Source: Merluccius polli
Taxonomy: Eukaryota; Chordata; Actinopteri; Gadiformes; Merlucciidae
NCBI GenBank assembly: GCA_030340625.1
Contig: JAOPHQ010005147.1
Location: 25,001 to 89,000, forward strand
DNA: 64,000 bases
Reading direction: 5' to 3'
The position numbers and the translations under genes were made by a program. Below are positions 18,428-30,949 of this stretch, piece by piece. The first letter of the stretch is position 1. Each line of letters starts with the position of its first letter. The notes below the pieces were generated by a model. The model ran no database searches. It worked only from the letters and a program-made list of their open reading frames with translations, and had not been told where the DNA came from.

Positions 18428-18997
18428 TGTAGTATATTCTTCTCGGCTGCCAGAATACTGGTTTGTGGATGATGAAATGATGGAGGTCCGCTCCCAAAAG
18501 TGTCTGAGTAAATAACTTTTTATTTAACAGAGAACACAAGCGGGATGACATTCTATGCATCTGAATGGTGGCCGAATCTTCTCCCAATCTGAGTCCGAAT
18601 CCCCCAAAGGGGTCCGAAAAACTCCCTCTCCTCTCTAATGCACACACTTCTTATAGGCCTCTCTAAGCCATACCATGCGTGACAGTCCTGCAAGCTGAAA
18701 CAACACACCTAGACTGTCTAACTTTTACAACACAACAACTTCCTATCGTAAACCACATACGGAAACACAGTCTGAGGTATTCAGGGCATCTTGTTGTTAT
18801 TTCAGCAGCCTGGGGTCATCAGGGCATCTTGCTGACCCTGAGCAGGCCCTCAGGATTACCCCTAATAGCTTACTAGGAGACACAGGAATGTTCTCCCATG
18901 ACACAGCAGTATTCTACATATAAAGAATGAGTGAAATACAATGAATAAAAGAAAGAAGTAGAATATCCTGTAAATGTATATCAGAAAATACACTACA
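18428..18997 (-). repeat. 3' LTR of the endogenous retrovirus
   Basis: 570 bp with TG...CA ends, matching the LTR at 28,201 throughout by eye. Read on the minus strand it starts TGTAGTGTATTTTCTG. Confidence 0.9.
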
Positions 18998-20408
18998 TAT
19001 TCCCCCCTCGTGACTTTGAAGAAGTCACGCAAAACTACATATAGCATCTATTCTTCTCGCTTGCATTCTCTCAAAAAGCTTTCCCTCATATTTTTATGAT
19101 AATAACATAAAATATAAATGACAGTGATTCTAGGTCCTAATTTAGCAAGCTCTTTGGAACAACTAATTTAGTCTTTTAGCATTACCTTTGGATCTTATGC
19201 CCACATTATTTTATTTACTTTTAGACTAGGTAAACTTATTCAATTATTCTAATAAGGTCAAATTCATGAGCTATGCTCACCCCACCTGGAAGCACTCTCC
19301 CCAGTTAGCCATTCAGCAGCTGAAGAGAGGTCTATCCAGTTCGGGTTACCATCATCCAGTCGAAAACCACCTCTAGGAGATGTAAAAAGAGTATCATGAC
19401 GGTTTTCCTAATCCAGAGAAGTTCTCACCCACAAGCCAATCAGGATGAAGCACTTCTCTCTAAGCTAATCACTGTCAATGCACAACAATCATCATTACAG
19501 AGTGTTAACAACTGTCAACACCAATCACTTGTAAATAATCAATCATTAAAGGAATCAAAGAAAACATAAAATATAGAACATAAAAACGCATCACATTCAG
19601 ATAAAACTGTCAGCCATGTTGTCTCCTAGTATAGAAATTATGATCAACAGCTGGTAACAGGAAGCAATGTTCTTGTTGTTCATCCCCTGTTTGCAGTCCA
19701 TTTCAATGTCCAGTTTTGAGTCTCTGAGTCCATATAAGGCAGGAGCCCCAGATCAACTGTCCTCTCTCCGAAGGACCTCCATTGTCCTGAGAGGAAGAAA
19801 TTCCAGAACCAAACCGTATCTTTGCAGAAAAATATCTGACACAACATAACATAATCAGTATGTGAACAATTGTTATTACAGTGTAATTATAGATCAGGCG
19901 TGTCCAAAATCCTGAATGAACCAAATAATCTTCTATTATTATCAATTAATTTTCCCATAATTTGTTATTATTGCTAATTAATATTCAACTGATCCCCCCT
20001 TGTTACTTATCATCTACTTTGTTCCCTTTAAGTGATCATTAATACTGGTTCCCTGTTAAAGTTTGAAGGCTGATTCCCATGTATATATGTAACATGTAAA
20101 TAATTGTTAATAAGTGAATTTCTGTGCACACTTAATATATCAAACAAATGTGCATAGATGGTTCAAATAATAGGTGAATATTAGTGAATAAATGAATATT
20201 TATGGTCACACAGGTCCAACATAGTCATTGAACAGTCATTAGTAAGCTTGAGTATTTAAAATGGATACACTTCAAATAAACTACCCTTGATTTCCTTATT
20301 GTCATTATCATTGTCCTAATTTTGATATAAACAATTATGCCACTGGAATGTTATATATGACATAAGACGTTCACTGGCTCTATCCCCTTTTATAATAGGC
20401 ACTGGTTT

Positions 20409-21105
20409 TCATGTTTGGTATCGCTCAATACAGTTTTTGGTGACATTCCAAATGGTGTCACATAGATCCTCTTCTATCATGTTTACATCATTATCATTAT
20501 CTTCTACATTTCCTTCATCGTTTTGGAAACATTCTAATCCCTGCTCTACATAAAGTTCAACCCCTTTGGGTACAGATAATTCTCCTATTCTATTGGACAA
20601 TTCTATGTCCTTCTATAGATTTACTGTATTTACTTGATCCCATATACATCAAACATTGCCTCAACATAAGGGTATTGACCATGTATCGTCATTTGGGCTC
20701 ACAGTTGACATTTGATTTCTTTCATATTGTTGTCTTTCCTGTTCTTGTTTTTTAGTGTAACTCCTCAATCTCTTGTTCACAGATTCCCCAATTATATTCA
20801 ATATTTATTATATACAATGTATCTTGATGACTTTTAGCACACATATAACAATTTTGCTTGTATCAGACTTCCAGTAAATACCACCCATGTATACCTATTG
20901 TTTGCTTATAAAACCACTCTTTTGATTTTACCACAATTTGTTTTTCAATGCGTTCAAATCCATACTGTTTAAGTATTCTTGTTATTGAGAAGTTATTATT
21001 ATTTTCAATTTTGTCATCATTTTGAGTCGAATCTATTTCCTCAGTAACCAGATCTGGATCTATTTTGTCATATTGAAGGACTATACCACGTTGGTCCTTG
21101 GTCAC
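20409..21105 (-). other. Short unassigned reading frames downstream of integrase in the ERV
   Basis: Two open stretches (21,105-20,863 and 20,600-20,409) are rich in Asp, Glu and Asn. In a retrovirus this position would be env or accessory genes. I recognise no Env motif in them, so no function is given. Confidence 0.3.
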
Positions 21106-21665
21106 ACAAGAGACTTCTACATTTGGTTTTAAGTCTAGTATTATTTCTAACTCTACATGCGGAAACCTCTTTTTAATTCTAATGTATACGCACTACTACC
21201 CTGATCCTATTGATCTCTTGATTCTACTGTTATACACCAGTACATTGGTTCTTGCCGAATATCTATTGTATATTGAACTTGTCCCCAGATTACTAAGTTA
21301 TACTTTTGAGTGTATGGCTACCTAGCATCTCGCTACCTATTATGACAGTAAGAATAATTTGTTGTTCGTCTGCATAATTAACACTTTGAATATATAATTG
21401 AATATATATTTGAACATATAAGAAAACTTGATTTTCTGACCTTTTTCCCTTGCATGTTTAACTATTCCCGAATATCTCATTGCTGGCCTTTCCTGCAACA
21501 CGTTCATGCTTTCTCTAGTATTACCACTTGATTCCTGGCTGGTCCAGGTCTACTCTGTTGTTGTGGTTACACTCTTCCTCTGGATCCGTCCCTGGGTCTG
21601 TGGAATTTGCCAAAGCCCTCAGAGGATCAGTAGCAGGCTCACCAGCCTCGGCATCATCATGTCTG

Positions 21666-22572
21666 TTACTCCTGTCCGAGCCGGTTCTGGTCCCGTGGTG
21701 GTCGTTCAGTGCCGGGTACACATGCTCCCAGCTCCTTCTTGTGCTCCTTCCTCGTCTTTGGTTGAGCATCTTTTCTACAGTGGTTGAGGTGGTACCAGGT
21801 GGAACTCCCTTCCACCTCGATGACGGTTGGTGTCGCATTGGTGACTTTGAATTGGTCCTTCTCTCCTGGGCTCGTTCCAGTTTCTCCTGAACCCCTCAAG
21901 TACAACTGGTCATCTGGCTCCACCCCCCTTGGTGGTCGTCCTCCAGCTCTGGAACTCTGTCTTTCTCCTGGTAAAATATGAGCTTGTGTATGGAAGTTAG
22001 TTGTCTGATATACTTTCTCAATTCTATTTCTAATTGTTCTAATGGGGGTCCCTTGTGGGGCCCTCAAAATGTAGGTGAAAGCATGGGTCGACCCTCAAGC
22101 ATTTCATGCAGGATTAGATGCATCATTCTGTTAGCTTGCATGCGATAACTCATTAGTGTTAGTGGTAGTGCATCTACCCAATTCAATTTTCACATGCAGA
22201 AATGTTGTTAATTTTTGTCTTGAATGTCCCATTCACTCTTTCCACTATTCCTTGTGACTGGGAATGGTAAACACCTAATCGCTGTTTGATGCGAAACTGC
22301 TGCACCACACTATTCACAGTTTTCTGAATGAAAGCTGATCCATTGTCTGAGCTAATTTCTAATTGAATTCCAAACCTTGGCATGATTTTTCTAGTCAAAA
22401 ACTTAATTACAGTAGTCACACTTTTATCTTTTGATGGGACTGTTTCTACCCATCTGCTGAATCTGTCAATGACTACTAGCATGTACCTTTTACCATATAC
22501 ACTTTTGATCATATCAACATAGTCCAAGACCTGATGTCTAAATGGTTCCTCAGGTGTGGGAATGTGTCCCAC
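21666..22572 (-). pseudogene. ERV pol: integrase remnant
   Basis: Read on the minus strand, the catalytic core shows the first Asp in LDYVDMIKS, the second in ISSDNGSAF and the Glu in GIVERVNGTFK, the D,D-35-E arrangement. Downstream lies PLTLMSYRMQA and then, in another frame, the C-terminal domain pattern NATPTVIEVEGSSTWYH, which resembles gamma-like retroviral integrases. At least one stop and two frame changes lie between 22,183 and 21,900, so it is not functional. Confidence 0.75.
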
Positions 22573-22849
22573 TGGAGTAATGATTGTTTTTCTTACATTG
22601 TTTTCTGCACATACTTCACAATCATTGAGCTGATTATCAATTATTGTTTACAAGTATGGTGACCAAAAATCTTGTTTTCTGATAAAAACCATGTTTTCTG
22701 ATTTTAAAACCTTCATTACCTCCCCCCTTGCGCCATGGTCAAAACCATGCGCATCTTTAATGAGCAACTTTAACAGCCAGGTAGGTGCAACAAAATGTTC
22801 ATGTGCACCACATCATGCACCTCTATCAATGTGTGATTATGATTGTCCA

Positions 22850-23110
22850 ACACCTTGCTTGAGGCTAACTTAGCTAAATAGTTACCTTCTGCCTGTATCC
22901 CTCCTAAGGTGCTATGTCCTTTAACCTTAACTACAGCCAATCTAGTAGAAAGGGAAATTGCAGCCAGTAAATCCTAAACTAAAATTTCGATATGATATGG
23001 GTTTACCATCAACCGCTTTTAAACCACGCTGTTACCAAATTTAAATCATGCACTATACCGAAAACAAAACGCAAATCCTTATACACCTTAAGGGTTTAAA
23101 AAGTTGACAT
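22850..23110 (-). pseudogene. ERV pol: RNase H remnant
   Basis: On the minus strand the reading VYKDLRFVFGIVHDLN is followed, after a frame change, by KAVDGKPISY and later AVVKVKGHSTLGG and QAEGNYLAKLAS. This is the end of a retroviral RNase H just upstream of the integrase, in the expected order. Several frameshifts are present. Confidence 0.65.
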
Positions 23111-24830
23111 GTCCTAGTTATTGCCACCATTTCCACTACTTAAGCCGACATGTCTGAGATCTATCCTATCTTCCACCTTTCAACCCAAATGGTTTCTCCT
23201 TTGATGGTTTCATCTTCTCGTCACTCTATGATCAAGTGAGTCAGTGCTCAGTGACTTGGCCAAGTAATCGTGACTGTGCCTGCCTTAGGTTGTCCCCAGG
23301 TTTCAAGGTGGGATCTTACCCGTCATAGGCTAACCAGCCTTCCCTACTGGCCTGTTACAGGATGCCGTGTATGGGGATAACTCCCTTCTGATTCTTATGT
23401 TCAGCCCATAGGATAGGTGACCGTGGAGGAATAGAGACAGATATCTATGATAGCTATCCATGCAGTCATGTGTATACGTAATGGAGACTCCACACGGCGT
23501 TAACGCTGTAGTTATGACGCGGTGGTGGACGAAGCTAACAAATAAAGATTTTCAACATAGCATAACAGCATTAGGTGTTGGCGTTTGCAAGGTAAACCCA
23601 AGACTTCCCAATGTCAATAACAATCTAGCTTGTGCATTAGATCCCTTCCCAACAGATTGCTGAAGTACTTTTCAGTGATCATTTTAACCAGGTTATTGCT
23701 CAAAAGGATGTTAACAACCTACATTGTTACTGAATAAAATGTACCTTGTAACTTTCACTCAAAGGTAAATAGTCTCATAAATAGGAGAAATGGCATAAAA
23801 TTGTACAATACGGTAAGTATTGTTCTAAAACTCCACTGAGTTAACAGTAGCTCATTCTCACAAGCTGTAAAATTATTTGCAAGTTGGCCACTGGGGGTAA
23901 CAACTATCAAACCCACACACACATGGAAGCATGTGTGCAGAAAACTTCCTGAACTACAACATGCAGTGCAGGTTTCTAGCAGTAGGGGAGCTGTTGTCTC
24001 CACCTGCTTTAACTCCATTCACATCACAGACACTTTTGTTGGCATGTTCAGACGACATTTGTCTGACCAAAGCAATTTTACAATTTAACAAAGAAAACAC
24101 AAAAACAAAAACAAAATTAAATCTATTTCAACAAAACACATGGAAAGCAAGATATGGCTCGCCATGACAACAGAGGCGGGACTTATACCACGCAGTCCAC
24201 TCTCCCCCTCTGGGGACACACCTACCGGTAGACCCTGGCAACCCAGAACAAACTTTCTTTTAACTGTTTCAACACCACACTATGGAGGTAAACTAAGCAA
24301 CCTACAGATGGACTTGTTTTATTGTTACACACACAACACTGTGTATCAGGTTATGACTCTACCACACTCCCATATCGTCACTTGAGGCGGGCTTCTGTCT
24401 CAGTTTGGTGATAGAGAAGTCCCTAGACCCTAACGGTCCCCAGCGCTGGTTGACCCCTGGACTACTGTGGACGAGTGGTAGAAGAGATAACTTCTGATTT
24501 AAATGAAACTATCAGATAGGGCCGTATTATGCCCATCAACCATCTTATGCACAAAGACTCATGAGGGGGTACCAGGGGTTCGGGGCTTCATGTGACGTAA
24601 CTGCGCTGTTGGTCTGCTATTTGTCCTATAAAGCACCAAAACACTTACACACAGTTCTAAAACAAACACACAGAGAAAGCAAATTAACAGAAAACACAAA
24701 AACAAATAACAAACACTAATACATAATTGATCTCTACATGTGTACTTTCTATGTCCCAACATATCCTTAAACGTTCTAATGTTCACAGCGCTTTCTTTAT
24801 TTATATTTTATTCTAACCCCTCTAAGTCCT
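23111..24830. other. ERV interior, no domain recognised
   Basis: The reverse transcriptase would be expected here on the minus strand, but I cannot find a convincing YxDD-bearing frame. The sequence may be deleted, replaced or too decayed. Confidence 0.4.
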
Positions 24831-24990
24831 GTAATCCCCATGGGACATACTGAGCTGGTTGTCTCTTTACCACTTTGCACTGTAAGGCGACCTTGTGCGT
24901 CTTAAAAGGCACCTTCAAATAAAATGTATCATTATTATTATTATTATTATTACCATTACTATTATTACTATTACTATTATTATTATCAGT
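24830..24990 (+). mobile_element. Retroposon 3' tail inserted in the ERV
   Basis: GTAAGGCGACCTTG, then AAAGGCACCTTCAAATAAAA and a (TTA)n run, is the usual 3' end of a fish LINE/SINE family, in plus orientation. Confidence 0.5.
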
Positions 24991-25155
24991 ATCAATATCA
25001 TCATCACCACTGCTATTATAGGGTAAACTCCTGCATAACTCTTTATTGCCCCTCTCTCTTCTTCTTCTTCTTCCTTATCTAAGTACTTCTTGCAGCTCTA
25101 GTGCTGCTCTGCTTTATTGTCCTCTTCTCTCTCTCAGATCTCCTGAGTTCTCCTA

Positions 25156-26093
25156 CTAGGGGGCTCTGTCCTGATTTACTGTCTCTAAAATTGACGGCCA
25201 TGTGCTGGGTGATGGAACCCTAACCACACATGGACACTTCCCATAGGTTGTTGTTTTTACAGAATGAGTTACCTGTTGGAACCACATGTCTCTGCTTGCC
25301 CATGGGTCGGAGACCTGTAATACTGAAGAGTCAAACCCATATGCCTTCAATCTAGCATCTCGTTGTAGTATTGCATGCAAGTTTTCAACCTTCTCAGTCT
25401 GTGTCCAGCTGTTGTCCAGCAGATTATAGTCAGTCATCGTGCTCTCAGTCTGAGTCATATTAAGTTGGTTCTGAGTAGTCTTAGGTCTTAGTGGATCTTG
25501 TGTGTTGGACATAATGATGTTTTCAAATGTCTCATTACCATTATTCTTTATTTCAGTAGTGAGTTTCAGTGCTACACTTGGAGACTCTGTGGATGTCTCT
25601 GTGGATGTCATAGACGTAGTAGCTAATTTCTGAATTGTACCTATAGGTCTCTGTAAATATCACAAATGTCGTCATTGCTCTGTCAATGTCCTCTGTCAAT
25701 GTCTTCTGTCACATCCTCTCTTTTCTTCTCACTCATAACACAGCTGTAGAGAATCTTATCTCCACAATTTCGCTTATAAGGGTCCTAGTTGTAGTAGTTG
25801 TAGATTCAGAAACTGTTCTTGTTGTAGTTATTAGTCTCACATCCCCTGTAGGAGTTGATGTGCTAATACTATCTGTAAGTAGTAGATGCTATCTCTTCAC
25901 CTTCCACTAAAAGTGGTGTTGCTATGGCGATCGGCTGTCTAATAACTGCCTGGGTTGTAGCATCACCTAAATCTGTTACAAGCATTACTTTATGAATCGA
26001 CGACGAAATGCACATGAGACGTTTGAGATGTTTCTTTGGACAGGAACCCCCCTTCCGTGGAGGTCCCCTCCTTCGCTTAAGGTTCTCGTGCAA
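25156..26093 (-). pseudogene. Broken open frame in the ERV, possibly env-like
   Basis: On the minus strand, 26,093-25,869 reads a basic start (RRRGPPRKGGSCPKKHLKRL) before a short hydrophobic stretch. The following frames are rich in Thr and Ser, then contain a segment with Trp and a Cys-x-Cys (GKCPCVV), ending at 25,156. A leader plus mucin-like ectodomain would suit an Env surface subunit, but it would lie upstream of pol, the wrong order. Tentative; it may also be a gag or non-viral insert. Confidence 0.3.
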
Positions 26094-26099
26094 ATGTAA

Positions 26100-28180
26100 A
26101 TAAAGGAAAAGAATAAAACAAAGATTTAATGTCTATTTGAACAACTTGCTTCATATTACTGACAAGTTGACGCTTAAGAATAATCAATCAGCTTTTACAC
26201 AAAAACACTTTTTTATCGCAGTAATGACATCTGTTGACATAGATATTGATGAATTTAAAAGTCTAGATAATAAAATTCATGATTAAGTAATGTTTCCTAG
26301 TATGTTTTTTTTTAAAATGTTTTATCCCTACTAACCATTTCTAATACTCATTTTTCTCTCTCCCCCTTTTAATTAATTTATTTTCTTTCCTTTTTTGTTA
26401 ACCTTGTAATTTCTTATAATTTTAAAAGTCTCAATAATATGATTCATGATCAAGTAATGACCACCAATAAACAGAATTATTGTACTAGGCTTCAGTCTGC
26501 CTTCTCTCCCCTTTCTGCTCCAAGAGTGCAGTAGGGGCGTGACCACGCGTCTGTGTAACTTGTAGCTCCTCCTTAAACCCACACATGCGCAGTTCACTTG
26601 TTAACGTGACTTCAGAGAGAGCAGAGTCTGTCTTCTGAATCAGAGGGGGAAACCTGGTGGCCCCCCGGCTAGAGAATTATTTGCAACGCCCCTGCGAGTG
26701 TTTCCCTAGACTTCCGCCAGCAGTTTCTTAATCTAAACAGTTTCACAACTTCAAGAAATAATAAGACTTCTTTCTACAATATTTACATGAGGAGTCGTCA
26801 CTCCCACAATTAGACCACTTGTCTTTAATAATACTTTAGAGCTCAATTTACAAATAAGTAACTTCATTCACTCATCTTTTGAGCATTCACACAATGTACT
26901 ACTATCTATAACCGCTGTTTATTCTACTTTTTCTTTACAGTCTCTCACATCTCCGTCGCTATAAGCACTTGTATAGAACAAACATAGACTAAAATTAACT
27001 TTAGGCCTAATGATCCACAGTAATTTTCTTACACGCCAAATAACAGACTGGCCAACGCCTTTTTTCTTTGTCCCTTTTAACAGGGATTGGTCATCACCTT
27101 TTTTCTTTGTTCTTTCTCCACAGACAAACCACATTTACTTCACAGTAACACAGAACAGACACACAAACAGACACAGAACATTGAACATTGAACACAACAA
27201 TTATTTTGAAGCTTCTTAATTTTCCCTATCCAACTTTAGGTGTTTATGCAATTTTTTTTTTGTCTTTATTATTTTGTAGGCTGTAAATTACCCGGCCGGG
27301 CTTTTCACTTTATCATCTTATCATCTCTTATCGACAGTTTACCATTTTATGCTGCTGCATGAAAGTTCTCCAACGACTTACTTTTCTTTAGCGCTGTCAC
27401 AGTCACCGTCACATTACTTTGGAAGCGTGTGTCTCCTATCATCGCAAATGCATCTAGTGCATACACATTCACTGACATTTTCAGTACTCTGATAGTGTCA
27501 CTCCTTTTGCTGCATTTTCACATTTGCCTTGGGCCAGGCCGCAAACTCGCTCTCATCAAAATGTACCCAAGGCTTTTGTCTCACTCAAAACATGTGTCTC
27601 CTTCACACTTAAACCCACACATACATTTGATCTGTCATTGGTTTTAATTATTTTCAAATTGGTGCACATGTTACGAACCAATGACGGTTTTTCTTATCGG
27701 GTGATGAGCGCATACTCTTCATTCATCCTTCTCTACTCGCATTTCCATTTGTGCTGTCAATGGGCTTTTTCTCGAAACATGCACACACTAAACTGTCTCC
27801 CATTGACGTCCTTAACCATATCAAGCCTCTATTCCTCTCGTTTTTATTTTTGTTTTTTATTTCTAAACGTTTTTGTTACTTCTAGTTTCATTTGTTACTT
27901 TAATTTTATTTTGTTTCTTTAATTTCATTTTGTTTCTTTAATTTCATTTTGTTTCTCTAAGTATATTTTTAGTAAATTTATAACGGAACTCTCTCATCCA
28001 TCGTCCACCAGCCTATTTCTTCTCCGCAGAGACTCTTTAGTTGCGGACCCACCGCATGACAGAAAACACCTGGACACAGTATAAAAACCAGAAGTTAGGT
28101 GAACTCACCTTGCGCGCTTCTTCTGGGTTTAAACTGCGTTGAGTTGGTCTCTGGTCATCGATTTTGCGCATTCAGCCAAT
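26100..28180. other. ERV leader/gag region, no gene recognised
   Basis: There is no gag motif such as a CCHC knuckle on the minus strand, only short frames. AT-rich with many T runs. Confidence 0.4.
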
Positions 28181-28200
28181 CCTGTTCGTGACGCCAATAA

Positions 28201-28770
28201 TGTAGTATATTCTTCTCGGCTGCCAGAATACTGGTTTGTGGATGATGAAATGATGGAGGTCCGCTCCCAAAAGTGTCTGAGTAAATAACTTTTTATTTAA
28301 CAGAGAACACAAGCGGGATGACATTCTATGCATCTGAATGGTGGCCGAATCTTCTCCCAATCTGAGTCCGAATCCCCCAAAGGGGTCCGAAAAACTCCCT
28401 CTCCTCTCTAATGCACACACTTCTTATAGGCCTCTCTAAGCCATACCATGCGTGACAGTCCTGCAAGCTGAAACAACACACCTAGACTGTCTAACTTTTA
28501 CAACACAACAACTTCCTATCGTAAACCACATACGGAAACACAGTCTGAGGTATTCAGGGCATCTTGTTGTTATTTCAGCAGCCTGGGGTCATCAGGGCAT
28601 CTTGCTGACCCTGAGCAGGCCCTCAGGATTACCCCTAATAGCTTACTAGGAGACACAGGAATGTTCTCCCATGACACAGCAGTATTCTACATATAAAGAA
28701 TGAGTGAAATACAATGAATAAAAGAAAGAAGTAGAATATCCTGTAAATGTATATCAGAAAATACACTACA
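28201..28770 (-). repeat. 5' LTR of the endogenous retrovirus, with primer site beside it
   Basis: 570 bp, matching 18,428-18,997. The bases next to it (about 28,182-28,197, minus strand) read TGGCGTCACGAACAGG, a plausible tRNA primer-binding site; the tRNA cannot be named with confidence. Confidence 0.9.
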
Positions 28771-29062
28771 AGAGCCTGCTCAAGACAATACTATTTAATG
28801 GAAAGAAACAATAACCAGAAAATCTACTAGAGATGTTTATGTACAATGGCAAAATTGAGACTTATACATTTGAGACTAACTTTCAGTTTCAAAGTAGGAT
28901 TGCAGATGGATTGTTTGTTTGTTTGTTTGCTTTTTTATATGTATTTTAAAAGTGGTATGCCCATTGTGCTTATATTACTTCAAAAGCTTAAAAAAGATCC
29001 GGGGCTTTTGAAGTGAGATTCGGGGCTTCAGCCCCGAAAGCCACCCCCTCGCTCCGCCCCTG

Positions 29063-29142
29063 GTGCTGCTGCGCGATTGTTGACGGGGGGGGGGGGGGCT
29101 GCGCGATTGTTGACGGGGGGGGGGGTGCTGCGCGATTGTTGA

Positions 29143-29177
<35 letters not shown>

Positions 29178-29250
29178 CGATTGTTGACGGAGGGGGGGGG
29201 GGGGGGGGGGCGAGATTGTTGACGGGGGGGGGGGGGGGGGGGGGGGGGGT
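29063..29250 (+). repeat. G-tract minisatellite
   Basis: About five units of TGCTGCGCGATTGTTGACGG, each followed by 10-35 consecutive G residues. Strong potential for G-quadruplexes and for assembly error. Confidence 0.9.
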
Positions 29251-29258
29251 GCTGCGCG

Positions 29259-29478
<220 letters not shown>

Positions 29479-29479
29479 A

Positions 29480-29970
29480 TTGGTTGGACCCCCTTTTGCC
29501 TTCAGAACTGCCTTAATCCTTCGTGGCACAGATTCAACAAGGTACTGGAAACATTCCTCAGAGAGTTTGGTCCATATTGACATGATAGCATCACGCAGTT
29601 GCTGCAGATTTGTCGGCTGCACATCCATGATGCGAATCTCCCGTTCCACCACATCCCAAAGGTGCTCTATTGGATTGAGATCTGGTGACTGTGGAGGCCA
29701 TTTGAGTACAGTGAACTCATTGTCATGTTCAAGAAACCAGTCTGAGATGATTCGCGCTTTATGACATGGAGCGTTATCCTGCTGGAAGTAGCCATCAGAA
29801 GATGGGTACACTGTGGTCATAAAGGGATGGACATGGTCAGCAACAATACTCAGGTAGTCTGTGGCTTTGACACGATGCTCAATTGGTACTAATAAGCCCA
29901 AAGTGTGCCAGGAAAATATCCCCCACACCATTACACCACCACCACCACCAGCCTGAACCGTTGATACAAG
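29480..29970 (-). pseudogene. Tc1-like transposase, C-terminal half
   Basis: On the minus strand an uninterrupted frame reads VMVWGIFSWHTLGLLVP, then QQDNAPCHKARI (second catalytic Asp) and SPDLNPIEHLWDVVE (third acidic residue, Glu), ending RRIKAVLKAKGGPT. That is the C-terminal half of a Tc1/mariner DDE transposase. The DNA-binding half and the first catalytic Asp are missing, replaced by an AT microsatellite on the 5' side; the 3' side also runs into AT repeats. Dead. Confidence 0.88.
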
Positions 29971-29971
29971 G

Positions 29972-30232
<261 letters not shown>

Positions 30233-30235
<3 letters not shown>

Positions 30236-30411
30236 ACCTGATTATATATTATATATATTACCTGATTATATATTATATATATTACCTGATTATATATTTA
30301 TTAACTTAATTACCAGACGTTTTAGTTGTGTGTGTGCGCGACATCATTTTTGCTTGCGATGTTTGGCGGTGAGATGATGATCATAAACTACAACCCACAC
30401 AGAGACACTGA
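30233..30411. repeat. 3' flank of NLR gene A, duplicated at 60,650-60,952
   Basis: TTACCTGATTATATATTATA repeats, then CATTTTTGCTTGCGATGTTT and GGCGGTGAGATGATGAT, match the region directly downstream of the second NLR gene's stop. Confidence 0.85.
30388..30411 (-). pseudogene. Last eight codons of a lost B30.2 exon
   Basis: On the minus strand this reads SVSLCGL and TAG, the exact end of the B30.2 exon at 60,927-61,489, followed by the same 3' flank. Everything upstream of the Ser codon is replaced by a MITE. Confidence 0.75.
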
Positions 30412-30946
30412 CGCCTCTTGCCCACTGGATGCGTTCGTCAACGCATCCCATTGACTTTGAATGGGGCTGAGCCGCAATGCATTGTGGCTCCGTCAGTCAA
30501 GTCGGCTCCGTTCGTTGCGTTGAAAAGTTGAGAAAATTTTATCTTTTCTGGCCACGACGGATCCGTCAGCCAATCAGATCACATTATGCAAATATATGTC
30601 CTGTGACGCTACTTGGACTCTGCCCAATGAAATCACCTTGGTGGTACAACCCGGGAAAGCACATCTGTTATGTCAGACGGCCGGCAGCGGGAACATTTAA
30701 ACCTTATTAAAAATGGAGGACAAGTTGATAGTGGCGGTGGAAAAGCACTCTTCTTGCTACGACGGGATCCATCTTGCAATAGAAAAGAGCAATAACAAAT
30801 TGCAGGAAGAGCGCGGCTTTGTTGTTGCGGGAAGCGATTTGATTGGCTGCTGGCTGCGTCTGGCTCCGTCGGCAAATTCCACGCCCCCCTCCGTCAGACA
30901 CGCCTTCCGTCTTCCGTTGACGGTTGAATGCAGTGGGTAACAGGCG
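30412..30946 (+). mobile_element. Harbinger-type MITE, 535 bp, with a MADF-domain remnant
   Basis: The ends CGCCTCTTGCCCACTGGATG and CGCCTGTTACCCACTGCATT (inverted) are flanked by TGA on both sides (30,409-30,411; 30,947-30,949). Inside, an ATG at 30,713 reads MEDKLIVAVEKHSSCYD, the start of a MADF/Myb-like domain of the Harbinger accessory protein; the frame continues only to 30,940 and leaves the family. Confidence 0.65.
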
Positions 30947-30949
30947 TGA

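Larger units (their letters stand above)
18428..28770 (-). mobile_element. Endogenous retrovirus (ERV1/gamma-epsilon-like), defective
   Basis: Two 570-bp LTRs (18,428-18,997 and 28,201-28,770), TGTAGT...ACTACA, look identical by eye and are flanked by AGAG (18,424-18,427; 28,771-28,774), a 4-bp duplication. Orientation is minus: the purine tract GAGGGGGGAATA adjoins the LTR at 18,998, and a primer-binding-site-like TGGCGTCACGAACAGG adjoins the other at about 28,182-28,197. The 9.2-kb interior is broken by stops and frameshifts. Only RNase H and integrase are clearly recognisable; I could not find reverse transcriptase. The assignment to a retroviral rather than Ty3-type family comes from the C-terminal integrase pattern. 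Confidence 0.75.
18239..29062. mobile_element. hAT-like element split by an endogenous retrovirus
   Basis: The left part 18,239-18,427 starts CAGGGGTGGAGCCAGA; the right part 28,775-29,062 ends CTCGCTCCGCCCCTG. These are inverted repeats. The flanking 8-mers TTGCTGCT (left) and GTGCTGCT (right) differ by one base, as expected for an 8-bp hAT duplication. Without the insertion the element is about 480 bp and non-coding. Confidence 0.65.

Noticed and set aside
30713..30940. A small host gene with a MADF-like start
   Set aside because: It lies inside a 535-bp MITE with inverted ends; the frame leaves the domain after about 20 residues.
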